Made by a program: the position numbers and the translations under genes. From the NCBI GenBank assembly GCA_001642945.1, contig LGRT01000013.1, forward strand, positions 62,001-126,000: a stretch of 64,000 bases of DNA, in the 5' to 3' direction. The notes beneath the pieces are model-generated. The model was not told the DNA's origin and ran no database searches. It worked only from the letters and a program-made list of their open reading frames with translations. This DNA comes from Rhodobacteraceae bacterium SB2 (GTDB taxonomy: Bacteria > Pseudomonadota > Alphaproteobacteria > Rhodobacterales > Rhodobacteraceae). Shown piece by piece: positions 56,552 through 64,000 of this stretch (the first letter of the stretch is position 1; every line of letters begins with the position of its first letter).

Positions 56552-56572
56552 ATTGACATATAGCATGTCGAC
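56552..56572. promoter_or_regulatory. Candidate island operator upstream of second GST-like gene
   Basis: ATTGACATATAGCATGTCGAC matches 15 of 19 positions of the island palindrome and is followed by a third half-site (TCGACATAC). It is 16 bases before the GST-like ATG, so bound protein would block transcription or translation initiation. Confidence 0.55.
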
Positions 56573-56587
56573 ATACACGAGGTCGAA

Positions 56588-57625
56588 ATGACTGAAACAA
56601 CGAAGCCGATCGAGCTGCTTGGCTCGCCAGGCTCACCTTACACCAGGAAAATGCTCGCCTATCTACGCTATCGTGGAATTCCCTACCGCTATCACATTGG
56701 CATGCATGACAGCCTGAAGGGTTATCCGCAGCCAAGGCCGCAGCTCTTTCCCACATTCTACCTGACAGGTGATGCAGGCGAATTGCAGGCAGTGACCGAC
56801 AGCACGCCGTTGATCCGCAGGTTCGAAGGTGAATATGCGGAGCGCTCGACCCTGCCCGATGATCCCGTCGCCCGGTTCCTTCAGGACATTGTCGAGGATT
56901 ACGCCGATGAATGGCTGAGCAAGATAATGTTCCACTATCGCTGGGCCGAGCCGGAAAATGCCGATCATGTCGCGCCACTGCTGGTCTACTGGATGATGCC
57001 CCAGGCCGCGGAAGGCCCCGCCAATGCCTTTGCAGCAAGTTTTGCCGCGCGCCAGATCGGGCGCCTTGGCGTCGTGGGGTCGAACGACGCAACCGCTGCA
57101 ACCATCGAAGCCAGCTACCTGCGCGTCCTGAAGCTTCTGGACAGCGTAGTAGCATCCCGGCCGTTCCTGTTCGGTGTCCGCCCCTCGGTCGCCGATTTCG
57201 CCGTTTTTGGCCAGTTCACGCAACTGCTGACGATCGAGCCGACTTCTGCCGCGATCGCGCGTGAAAACGCACCACGCCTTCGCGCCTGGATCGACAATCT
57301 TGAAGACGCCACCAGCAACGCCGCTGACGAAAACGGCTGGCTGTCGCGCGAAGCGGCCGCCACCACCCTGCGCCCGCTTTTATCCGAGATCGGCCGAACC
57401 TATGTCCCTTACATGCAAGCCAATGCTGCCGCCCATGCGGCGGGCGAAAAAGAGGTCATGGTTGAAATCGACGAAGCGCCCTGGACACAGGCCTCGTACG
57501 CCTATCAGGCCAAATGCCTGCGTGTGCTGCGCGATAACTTCGCCACTTTAGCCGCGCCCGATCAGGCGGCAGTGCGCAACGCACTCGAAGGGACTGGTTG
57601 CGAGATCTTCACGTCTCCAGCCTAA
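56588..57625 (+). CDS. Glutathione S-transferase-like protein (long form), second copy
   Basis: 345-residue protein with a GST N-terminal domain (LLGSPGSPYTRKMLAYLRYRG; near FPTFYLTGDAG the glutathione-binding cis-Pro region is unclear) and a helical C-terminal domain (LFGVRPSVADFAVFGQF), plus an unusual ~100-residue tail. It is divergent from the sulfatase-2/GST-like operon. Its stop overlaps the convergent FGE stop by four bases. Function is probably linked to processing of the desulfated substrate, for example by glutathione-dependent ether cleavage or isomerisation; this is inference. Confidence 0.72.
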   Translation: MTETTKPIELLGSPGSPYTRKMLAYLRYRGIPYRYHIGMHDSLKGYPQPRPQLFPTFYLTGDAGELQAVTDSTPLIRRFEGEYAERSTLPDDPVARFLQDIVEDYADEWLSKIMFHYRWAEPENADHVAPLLVYWMMPQAAEGPANAFAASFAARQIGRLGVVGSNDATAATIEASYLRVLKLLDSVVASRPFLFGVRPSVADFAVFGQFTQLLTIEPTSAAIARENAPRLRAWIDNLEDATSNAADENGWLSREAAATTLRPLLSEIGRTYVPYMQANAAAHAAGEKEVMVEIDEAPWTQASYAYQAKCLRVLRDNFATLAAPDQAAVRNALEGTGCEIFTSPA

Positions 57626-58524
57626 CTGGGATCCTTCAAAATGCGAAAGCCTGTATGCGCGGTTGAGAAATCGGGCTCAAGGCTTTCGCGTGCCGCGGCA
57701 CGGTAACGGCGGCAGTAGTTCGACCCGCACAGATAGGACCCACCTTTGATGGTAAACTGCGGGTTGCCGTCGCCGAAAGGGGTTTCGGTCCATTCCCAGA
57801 CGTTGCCGATCATGTCATAGGCCCCGATCAGGCTGGCCCGGTAACATCCCACCGGCGCCGTGCCGATGAACCCGTCCTCGGCGGTGTTCAGCACCGGAAA
57901 TATGCCGTTCCAGGTATTGGCCCGGATTTCGCCATCGGGGCCACGAAGGCCCGATTCTGGGTCATCCGGATCAAACAGCCCAAGGCTGGCGGCATATTCC
58001 CACTCAATCTCGTTGGGGAGCCTTCCCCCGGCCCAGGCTGCATAAGCGCGCGCATCCGTCAGGCTGACATGCACCACCGGATGGCGGCCCAGCCCGTCGA
58101 GATCCGATCCTGCCCCACCAGGCGATCGCCAAGTCGCGCCTTCATCCAGCTTCCACCAGGACAAAAGGTCCGAAGGCGTCTCGGTCTCGACAAACCCCGC
58201 CGAACCACCGGTCCGCTCGGCCTCAGTGACATAGCCGGTGGCGGCCACAAAAGCAGCGAACTGGTCATTGGTCACCTCGGTGACGGACAGCAAGAACGGC
58301 GAGACATGCAGCTTTATCGGTCCGCCTTCTTCGGGATAGATCGCATCAGCGCCCTTGACGAACCCGCCGCCCGGCACCTGCACGAACCCGCCAATGTCAG
58401 CCTCGGCCAGAACACAGCTTTGCGCCGTCCCATCCCCGCCCGGCCACCAGAGAAACGCGCCCGCCAGACCAAGAGCCACCAGGCCAGACAGTGAGACCAG
58501 CCAGCGCATCTTTTTATTCTGCAC
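57622..58524 (-). CDS. Formylglycine-generating enzyme (sulfatase-modifying factor), membrane-anchored
   Basis: 300-residue FGE/SUMF1 family protein. It has an N-terminal membrane anchor (LVSLSGLVALGLAGAFLWW) followed by the FGE domain: VPGGGFVKGAD, LSVTEVTNDQFAAFV, RLPNEIEWEYAA, YDMIGNVWEWTETPF. The copper-binding Cys pair is intact in SYLCGSNYCRRYR, so it is likely catalytically active rather than a structural homologue. It converts the sulfatase Cys to formylglycine; the anchor implies it acts in the periplasm on exported sulfatases. It overlaps the TetR gene by 11 bases and is cotranscribed with it. Confidence 0.9.
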   Translation of the reverse strand: MQNKKMRWLVSLSGLVALGLAGAFLWWPGGDGTAQSCVLAEADIGGFVQVPGGGFVKGADAIYPEEGGPIKLHVSPFLLSVTEVTNDQFAAFVAATGYVTEAERTGGSAGFVETETPSDLLSWWKLDEGATWRSPGGAGSDLDGLGRHPVVHVSLTDARAYAAWAGGRLPNEIEWEYAASLGLFDPDDPESGLRGPDGEIRANTWNGIFPVLNTAEDGFIGTAPVGCYRASLIGAYDMIGNVWEWTETPFGDGNPQFTIKGGSYLCGSNYCRRYRAAARESLEPDFSTAHTGFRILKDPS

Positions 58525-59119
58525 TGGTGATTAAGGCATTGGCTATACGGCGCACAACTGCCTCTGCCGCAAGGGGTGAGAGGCCCTGGTCCATGCGCAG
58601 GTTAATCCAGCAAGCAATCCCCATCGCCTCGTCCAAGGCAGCGAAAAGTACATCGTCCAAGATCACACTTTCCGGCAACACCGACTTCAGCGAAGCGCGC
58701 TCAATTTCGAGAAACTGGCGATACTCCTCCAATAAGAACTTCGACTGGAACCGGCGCAATGATGCAGCCAAGCGAACGGGCAGGATATATTCCCAAATTT
58801 CCAGTCGGCGCTGCATTTGTTCTTCAAACTGTCCGCGCCAGTCGGTTGCCAAGTATGGCTGCAGGAATCTTGGTAAAATTTCTCTCCCCATATCGCCCGC
58901 AATTTCTCGCAACAGGCTTTCCATGTCATCGATTTGGCGAAACACCGTACGAATGCTCAGGCCAGAATGTTCCGATATGTCGATGGCCCGCGGGGAATAG
59001 TTGCCGGCGTGGATCAGGGTGAGGATCGATGTCTTGATCTTGTCCCGGCTGCGCGCACTGCGCTGCTTGCGACCGTCTGTTTTTTCTTTTTTCGCAACGG
59101 GTTCTGCCTTGACTGCCAC
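58514..59119 (-). CDS. TetR-family transcriptional regulator of the sulfatase island
   Basis: 201-residue TetR-type regulator. A basic N-terminal extension (EPVAKKEKTDGRKQRSARSRDK) precedes the helix-turn-helix ISEHSGLSIRTVFRQIDDMESLL; a helical ligand domain fills the rest. It is encoded with FGE and is the only regulator inside the island. A palindrome copy lies upstream of its own gene and others lie in front of the ligase, FadL, fadE/kinase, sulfatase and GST-like genes, so it is the best candidate to bind them. The inducer is probably a CoA thioester or the lipid substrate. Confidence 0.85.
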   Translation of the reverse strand: MAVKAEPVAKKEKTDGRKQRSARSRDKIKTSILTLIHAGNYSPRAIDISEHSGLSIRTVFRQIDDMESLLREIAGDMGREILPRFLQPYLATDWRGQFEEQMQRRLEIWEYILPVRLAASLRRFQSKFLLEEYRQFLEIERASLKSVLPESVILDDVLFAALDEAMGIACWINLRMDQGLSPLAAEAVVRRIANALITSAE

Positions 59120-59247
59120 TGCTGTATTCCTTTCAGATCAACCATTCCCAACAACCTATTTGAACGGCTTTCTAAATTCCAGCACTTAGAAAAACGACCA
59201 CGTCAGTCCGGTTGAGCGCTTTGATTGTACCGCCCTTAAGCATTTTA

Positions 59248-59268
59248 TTGACATGTTTAATGACATTA
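59248..59268. promoter_or_regulatory. Candidate island operator between tetR and small secreted protein gene
   Basis: ATTGACATGTTTAATGACATT matches 14 of 19 positions of the island palindrome. It lies 129 bases from the tetR start and 82 bases before the small secreted protein start; TTGACA could also serve as a -35 hexamer for the latter. Confidence 0.5.
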
Positions 59269-59349
59269 CTTTAGACATTTCGCAAGAGACGGAAGATCGC
59301 CGAAAGACAAATACTAAACGGCGCGCTTCACATCTACAGGAGTTTACCG

Positions 59350-59631
59350 ATGAAAACAGTCACAATCTTCGCATTCGCGTTAGCAATCAGCGCAACAGGC
59401 GTACAGGCCGGATGGAACGTGGCCGATGCCTGCGCTGCTGGGCTATCTGGGGACAGCAAGTTGATTTACGACAAGGTGAAACCGAAGATCGTTGTAGGCG
59501 ACAGGTCCGGCAACGAGGCGCGGATAACATCCACGGTCAAGGAAATGGTATCCAATGGCGAAGTTGCCTTTTTCGGGGTCAGGGGCAATGCCAAACAGGC
59601 CGTGGCTTGCCTGCAAAAGGTGAATTCCTGA
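59350..59631 (+). CDS. Small secreted protein, unknown function
   Basis: 93-residue protein with a signal peptide (MKTVTIFAFALAISATGVQA). The mature ~73 residues hold two Cys (DACAAG, VACLQ) that could form one disulfide; no family is recognised. AGGAG lies eight bases before the ATG. It is the rightmost gene of the island, transcribed away from tetR across a palindrome copy, so it may be co-regulated. Confidence 0.6.
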   Translation: MKTVTIFAFALAISATGVQAGWNVADACAAGLSGDSKLIYDKVKPKIVVGDRSGNEARITSTVKEMVSNGEVAFFGVRGNAKQAVACLQKVNS

Positions 59632-59700
59632 ATCCTGGAAACCATGCACCGGGTCGGACCTGGGAAGATAGGTATTCATGTCCTTTGACAGTCTGAGAAG

Positions 59701-59760
59701 GAGATGGGATTCGAACCAAGGAGACGATATACGTCGTTCTAAGGTAGCAATGAACGTGGC
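59701..59760 (-). other. tRNA-like remnant
   Basis: Read on the minus strand it has GGTTCGAATCC (a T-arm/B-box core), preceded by a small GACG/CGTC stem like a long tRNA variable arm and another stem of CGTTC/GAACG. The T stem is imperfect, the anticodon loop is the wrong size and the D-arm consensus is missing, so it is not a functional tRNA. It resembles the 3' part of a tRNA-Ser. Confidence 0.25.
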
Positions 59761-59832
59761 AATTTCTAAAAGTGCCAAAACGCAAGAAGCGCCCCTATGG
59801 ACGCTACTGCATTGTAACCGTTTAGTTAGACT

Positions 59833-59909
<77 letters not shown>

Positions 59910-60109
59910 CCAAGTACAGGCTTAGTAAACCGACTGCAAAAGGATCACAAGCCCCGAAACAAAGAATTTGCAAGAGATTTTGATCAGCCAGACAGGATAC
60001 GTTCAGAACCAGGCGGTTTTTTATTTCAAGCGCTGAAACATAGGCTGCATCAGCGTTGGCTTTCCAAGAGCTTCCAATACCAACTCACCCCGCGCATCTA
60101 GAGCCTTCG

Positions 60110-62110
60110 CTAGGCCGTAATGCGGGGCCGCCCTGACACCACAGCGGTTAGTCGCGCTTCAATGAAAACCATGCGATTCTCTGCCTGCGTTTTTGAAATA
60201 TCGCGCTGCCAGCTTAGCTTAAGCGCATCAGCCCCTGCAGCCTTTGCCTGCGCTATTGCCTGATCCTTCAAGATCTGCTCAAGCGTCTCAAGCGCCAGTG
60301 TTTCTTGCGTGAAATCCTGCGTGCCCACGCCACTATGTACGCGAAACACACCTTCTGTGGGCGCTGTCACCGTGCCGCTGGCGCGCATCGTAATCTGCCC
60401 AACAACCGCGCCGATGGCATTTGCAACATCGCCGTGCTGGGGAATCAGCATCGGGCAGTTCAGGCGCGCGCCAACCGCAGGGTAATAGCTTGGCGCCGAA
60501 GCGCCCAAACCCACCACAGGCAGGTTTAGACCAGCATCCAGTTTTATCAATCCACGATGCCCGCTTAGCCCACGTTCCAGCAAAATATGCCCTGCCAAAT
60601 CTTGCGAGGCCAAGCCAAAGCTTTGCGTTTCTTCGGCAAAGGCCACGTCTAACAACGCAGTAGAGGTTTGCCGGGTGAGCTGATCAATAATCATATCCGC
60701 CATATCTTGCGGATTTTTTGCCAAGCGCTGCCCGGCGCCCGTGCGCCGCCGCCCAAAGACGCTAAGGGCTTTTTGCGCCGCCCCGCGATCCCAAAGTTGC
60801 GAAGCGCCCAGAACATGGCTGGCATCCGAAGGCGTTAAAGCTGCAATTTGTACCCCCCCCCGCGACAGCAAGCGCCGCAAAACCTGCTGCTCTAACCGGC
60901 TTTTCAACACCCTATCCAGCGGCTGAAAATCAAGGGTTAGCCGCTGATAAAGCGCCAGATCGCGGCTTTGTAACCCTTGCATGGCCGGCCCCGAAAGGCG
61001 GCGCACAAAACGCCCATCATATTCGCTTGGAAGCGCCGTATGCAGCTGGCGATCTAACGCATCATGTACCAGATCAGGGGCCTCCATCGCCGCCAAGCAA
61101 ATTGGTAAAACGCGCTTGGGCCCCAGCAACACGCCACCCTGCAACCCTTCAGATAGGAAATGAACTTCGCTATCGCCCCCCAAACCCGAGGTGCGCATGG
61201 CAACAGCCTCTACCATGGTGCGATAAGGGCCCACTTGAGCCCCCTGCGGATCTAGCGCCGGTTGGCCATTGCGCAAAACGGCAATATCCGTGGTGGTGCC
61301 TCCAATATCAGAGACCAAAGCGGTTTTCTCACCGGTGAGCCACCGCGCGCCCACAAGCGACGCAGCAGGCCCGCTTAAAATGGTCTCGATAGGCTTGTCG
61401 CGCGCCAGTTGCGCCGAAATCAAGGCCCCATCGCCGCGCACCACCATCAAAGGTGCCAGAATACCAAGCGCCGTTAATTTGAAGCTTGCCCGCTCAATCA
61501 AACCGTCAATCATCCCAATCAAACGGGCGTTTAACACCGACGTGAGCGCCCGCTTTGGCCCATTTAACTTCGAGGATAGCTGATGCGACGCGCTAACCGG
61601 CTTTCCCGAAACCGCGCGGATAAGCTGGCTGGCCGCTTCTTCATGCGCCGCATTTCGCGTGGCAAACTGCCCGGCCACGGCAAAGGCTGACACCCCAGTT
61701 TGCGCCTCTATCCAGCTTTGCAAAGCGCGCAGATCCAAAGGCTGCTGCTCGGAGCCTGCGTGATCATGCCCCCCCGGTAATTCGATGGCCGGATCACCGG
61801 CCAATACCTCAGACAGACCATGGCGGATCAGATCACCCGGGCGAAACCCTATATAGACCAATGCAACCCGTCCGCCTTGCCCTTCAACCAACGCGTTTGT
61901 GGCCAATGTGGTTGAGAGCGAGGCCATCGCAATCTCTTCCGGTTTGACCTGCGAGGCGGCCAAAACCGCCGCAACAGCCTTACCAATCCCCTCAGCCAAA
62001 TCTGCGCGCGTGGTTAAGGATTTTGCGCTGGCGATCACTTCTGTTTCATCGCGCAGCAACACTGCATCCGTAAAAGTTCCACCCGTATCAACGCCCAGTA
62101 AAACGGCCAT
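60110..62110 (-). CDS. Hydantoinase/oxoprolinase family protein (HyuA-like)
   Basis: 666-residue protein of the HyuA family (N-methylhydantoinase/5-oxoprolinase A, acetophenone carboxylase). VDTGGTFTDAVL at the N-terminus and SDIGGTTTDIAVLRNG in the middle are the two phosphate-binding ASKHA motifs. It hydrolyses a cyclic amide or carboxylates with ATP. The usual HyuB partner is not adjacent, so it may act alone or with a distant partner. Substrate is unknown. Confidence 0.82.
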   Translation of the reverse strand: MAVLLGVDTGGTFTDAVLLRDETEVIASAKSLTTRADLAEGIGKAVAAVLAASQVKPEEIAMASLSTTLATNALVEGQGGRVALVYIGFRPGDLIRHGLSEVLAGDPAIELPGGHDHAGSEQQPLDLRALQSWIEAQTGVSAFAVAGQFATRNAAHEEAASQLIRAVSGKPVSASHQLSSKLNGPKRALTSVLNARLIGMIDGLIERASFKLTALGILAPLMVVRGDGALISAQLARDKPIETILSGPAASLVGARWLTGEKTALVSDIGGTTTDIAVLRNGQPALDPQGAQVGPYRTMVEAVAMRTSGLGGDSEVHFLSEGLQGGVLLGPKRVLPICLAAMEAPDLVHDALDRQLHTALPSEYDGRFVRRLSGPAMQGLQSRDLALYQRLTLDFQPLDRVLKSRLEQQVLRRLLSRGGVQIAALTPSDASHVLGASQLWDRGAAQKALSVFGRRRTGAGQRLAKNPQDMADMIIDQLTRQTSTALLDVAFAEETQSFGLASQDLAGHILLERGLSGHRGLIKLDAGLNLPVVGLGASAPSYYPAVGARLNCPMLIPQHGDVANAIGAVVGQITMRASGTVTAPTEGVFRVHSGVGTQDFTQETLALETLEQILKDQAIAQAKAAGADALKLSWQRDISKTQAENRMVFIEARLTAVVSGRPRITA

Positions 62111-62227
62111 CTAATCCTCTTAATGATTGACTGTTGCAGCTGCCTCCGCCCGCACCTAGTCACAATTAAAGCCAAAAGAAAGACAGATTACGACACAAAG
62201 CCGCGGATCAAGGCCGCTTTCGACCGG

Positions 62228-63262
62228 TTAAAGTTTTTCAAGCTGCGCTTGCGCCCAAATCGCGGCTTCTGCGACCGTTGGGTCAGGATCTGATTGCAGG
62301 CGGGAGGCCACCGCGGCCAACTCAACCTGCTGCGAATTTCCGATCGCATAAAGTACGTTGCGTATAAACCGATCACGGCCGATGCGTTTGATCGGGCTGC
62401 CCGAAAATTTCTGGCGAAATTCCGCATCCTTTAGCATCGCCAGCTCGGCCAATTTTGGCGCGGTTAAATCTTCGCGCGCGTGAAAACGCACATCTTGCGC
62501 GGTTTGGGCAAATTTATTCCACGGGCATGCCGCCAAACAATCATCGCAACCATAAATGCGATTTCCCATCTGCGCCCGTAAATCAAGATCCACCGGGCCT
62601 TTATGTTCAATCGTCAGATAGGAAATGCAGCGCCGTGCATCCAACTGATATGGCGCTGGAAAAGCCTGCGTCGGGCAAGCCTGCAAACACGCCTGACAGG
62701 ATCCGCAATGATCCTGCTCTTTTTCATCCACCGGCAAATCGAGCGTTGTAAAAATCGCGCCCAAGAAAAACCAATTGCCCAGTGACCGGCTGACCAAATT
62801 CGTATGTTTGCCTTGCCAGCCAAGCCCGGCAGCCTGCGCCAAGGGTTTTTCTGGCACCGGCGCCGTATCCACAAACACTTTAACAGCGCCGCCCTTCTCG
62901 GCGATTAACCAACGGGCCACGGCTTTCAGGTGTTTTTTAATAATATCATGGTAATCTTTATTTCGGGCATAAACAGAAATTGTACCGCGATCAGGCTGCG
63001 CCAAAACCGCCATCGGATCTTCACTGGGCGCGTAGGATCGCGCCAGCATTATCACCGATTTCGCCTCTGGCCACAGGGCGCTGGGATCCGAACGCCATGC
63101 TTGGCGATCCTCCAGCCAAGCCATTTGCCCGTGATAATTTTTGGCCAAAAACGCGCGCAAATCGGCCTCCATCTGGGGTACGGCCGAGGGTTGGCAAATC
63201 GCCAGTTGATCAAAGCCTTCCCCCTGGGCCCGCGCCAAAAGCCGCTGTTTAAGCTCTTGCAT
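62228..63262 (-). CDS. queG: Epoxyqueuosine reductase QueG
   Basis: 344-residue cobalamin- and Fe-S-dependent enzyme that reduces epoxyqueuosine to queuosine in tRNA. Two 4Fe-4S motifs are [16 protein letters not shown] and [13 protein letters not shown]; the N-terminal region carries the family [17 protein letters not shown] segment. Length is normal for the family. A GST gene ends 54 bases upstream on the same strand. Confidence 0.95.
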   Translation of the reverse strand: MQELKQRLLARAQGEGFDQLAICQPSAVPQMEADLRAFLAKNYHGQMAWLEDRQAWRSDPSALWPEAKSVIMLARSYAPSEDPMAVLAQPDRGTISVYARNKDYHDIIKKHLKAVARWLIAEKGGAVKVFVDTAPVPEKPLAQAAGLGWQGKHTNLVSRSLGNWFFLGAIFTTLDLPVDEKEQDHCGSCQACLQACPTQAFPAPYQLDARRCISYLTIEHKGPVDLDLRAQMGNRIYGCDDCLAACPWNKFAQTAQDVRFHAREDLTAPKLAELAMLKDAEFRQKFSGSPIKRIGRDRFIRNVLYAIGNSQQVELAAVASRLQSDPDPTVAEAAIWAQAQLEKL

Positions 63263-63316
63263 CAGATCCCGCGCCCAAAATAGAGCGCCGCGCCTATGCC
63301 TGAGCCGGACACCATG

Positions 63317-63982
63317 TTAGAAATCCAAATCATTGTAATGTTTGGGCGGTGGAAACCCCGGCACTTGATCCGCTAGAATACTTCGAAACGCGGGGCGAGA
63401 TTTGATTTTTGCGTACCAATCTTTCACGATGGCCGATCGATTCCAATCCACATCTGAAATATAATCTAGCACTGACAGATGCGCGGCAGCTGCAAAATCT
63501 GCCAGCGTCATCTGATCGCCCGCAAGCCAGCGGCGCTGGTCCAACAGCTCAGACATATAATCAAGATGAAATTTAATCGCCTTCATACCTGCAATCACGT
63601 GTTTGCTTTCAGGAAAACCCTCACCGGTAATTTTCTTGATCACCCGCTCATTTAGCAATTTTACCGTCACATCTTTGTGAAACTTATCATCAAACCACGC
63701 GATCAAACGGCGCATTTCGTATTTGTCCAAAGCGGTTTTGGGCAGCAGCGCTGGATCGGGATATAAATCCTCAAGAAATTCGCAAATCGCACCGCTTTGA
63801 GTGAGATAGCCGCTTTCATGCCGCAAAATCGGAACTTGCCCAGCCGGGTTGCGGCGCAAAAAATCCGTGCTGCGCTCCCAGTATTTTTCATCGACCAGCT
63901 CCACCTCAATGCGTTTTTCAGCAAGGGTCAGCCGAATTTTTCGGCAAAATGGCGAGAGGGGGGCATGATACAAGCGCAGCAT
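63317..63982 (-). CDS. Glutathione S-transferase family protein
   Basis: 221-residue canonical GST: thioredoxin-fold N-terminus (LYHAPLSPFCRKIRLTLAEK, NPAGQVPILRHESGYLTQSGAICEFLE) and helical C-terminus (WLAGDQMTLADFAAAAHLSVLDYIS). Unlike the island GST-like proteins, it has the usual length. It precedes queG on the same strand. Confidence 0.9.
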   Translation of the reverse strand: MLRLYHAPLSPFCRKIRLTLAEKRIEVELVDEKYWERSTDFLRRNPAGQVPILRHESGYLTQSGAICEFLEDLYPDPALLPKTALDKYEMRRLIAWFDDKFHKDVTVKLLNERVIKKITGEGFPESKHVIAGMKAIKFHLDYMSELLDQRRWLAGDQMTLADFAAAAHLSVLDYISDVDWNRSAIVKDWYAKIKSRPAFRSILADQVPGFPPPKHYNDLDF

Positions 63983-64000
63983 TTCAGCCTTTCAAAACAA

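Noticed and set aside
59738-59752. Match of TAAGGTAGC to a 23S rRNA motif
   Set aside because: Only nine bases match and the surroundings are not rRNA-like; chance.
59701-59760. Functional tRNA-Ser or tmRNA
   Set aside because: T stem has mismatches, anticodon loop is the wrong size and D-arm consensus is absent; kept only as a remnant.

Overview
The window looks like a chromosomal segment of a marine alphaproteobacterium of the Rhodobacteraceae (roseobacter) type. This is inferred from the moderate-GC core genes, the urt/urease arrangement with UreD directly before UreA, a Pit plus DUF47 phosphate pair, Ugp-type ABC transporters, GlxA-type regulators and a typical alphaproteobacterial initiator tRNA. 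No rRNA, CRISPR array, integrase or intact transposase was found.

Region 1 (1-14 kb) is probably an organophosphonate/amine catabolic locus. On the plus strand are a 5'-truncated phosphonoacetaldehyde-dehydrogenase-like gene, an EamA exporter and a phosphonate-monoester-hydrolase-like enzyme. On the minus strand is a long operon: ABC ATPase, two permeases, a solute-binding protein, a GabT-like transaminase, a zinc alcohol dehydrogenase, a hydroxypyruvate-isomerase-like TIM barrel and a class-III PLP enzyme resembling (R)-1-hydroxy-2-aminoethylphosphonate ammonia-lyase. A LysR regulator is divergent from this operon.

Region 2 (14-20 kb) holds a GlxA-type AraC regulator with a URO-D-fold protein, a Pit/DUF47 phosphate uptake pair and a MocR regulator.

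Region 3 (20-32 kb) is a complete urea module: urtABCDE on the minus strand and ureD-A-(small membrane ORF)-B-C-E-F-G on the plus strand. A crotonase follows. A hexanucleotide repeat encodes the His-Glu tail of UreE and, in another frame, the Met-Ser start of UreF.

Region 4 (33-36 kb) holds a two-subunit Tat-exported molybdenum hydroxylase.

Region 5 (about 36.2-59.6 kb) is visibly more GC-rich and looks like a catabolic island. It encodes two exported sulfatases, a membrane-anchored formylglycine-generating enzyme (FGE) to activate them, two unusual GST-like proteins, a FadL-type outer-membrane channel, an acyl-CoA ligase, an SCP2 domain protein, a full beta-oxidation set, an LvaA/ACAD10-type phosphotransferase with its ACAD10/11-type dehydrogenase, an SDR and a TetR regulator. 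I infer a pathway that removes sulfate from a sulfated hydroxy-lipid or steroid-like compound in the periplasm, imports or activates the acid as a CoA thioester, removes a hydroxyl by phosphorylation and elimination, and finishes by beta-oxidation. A 21-bp imperfect palindrome (approximately ATTGnCATAyCrTATGnCAAT) recurs at the promoter regions of this island and is the probable TetR-family operator. It ties the dispersed transcription units into one regulon.

Region 6 (59.8-64 kb) returns to core-type sequence: initiator tRNA, a lone HyuA-type protein, QueG and a GST.
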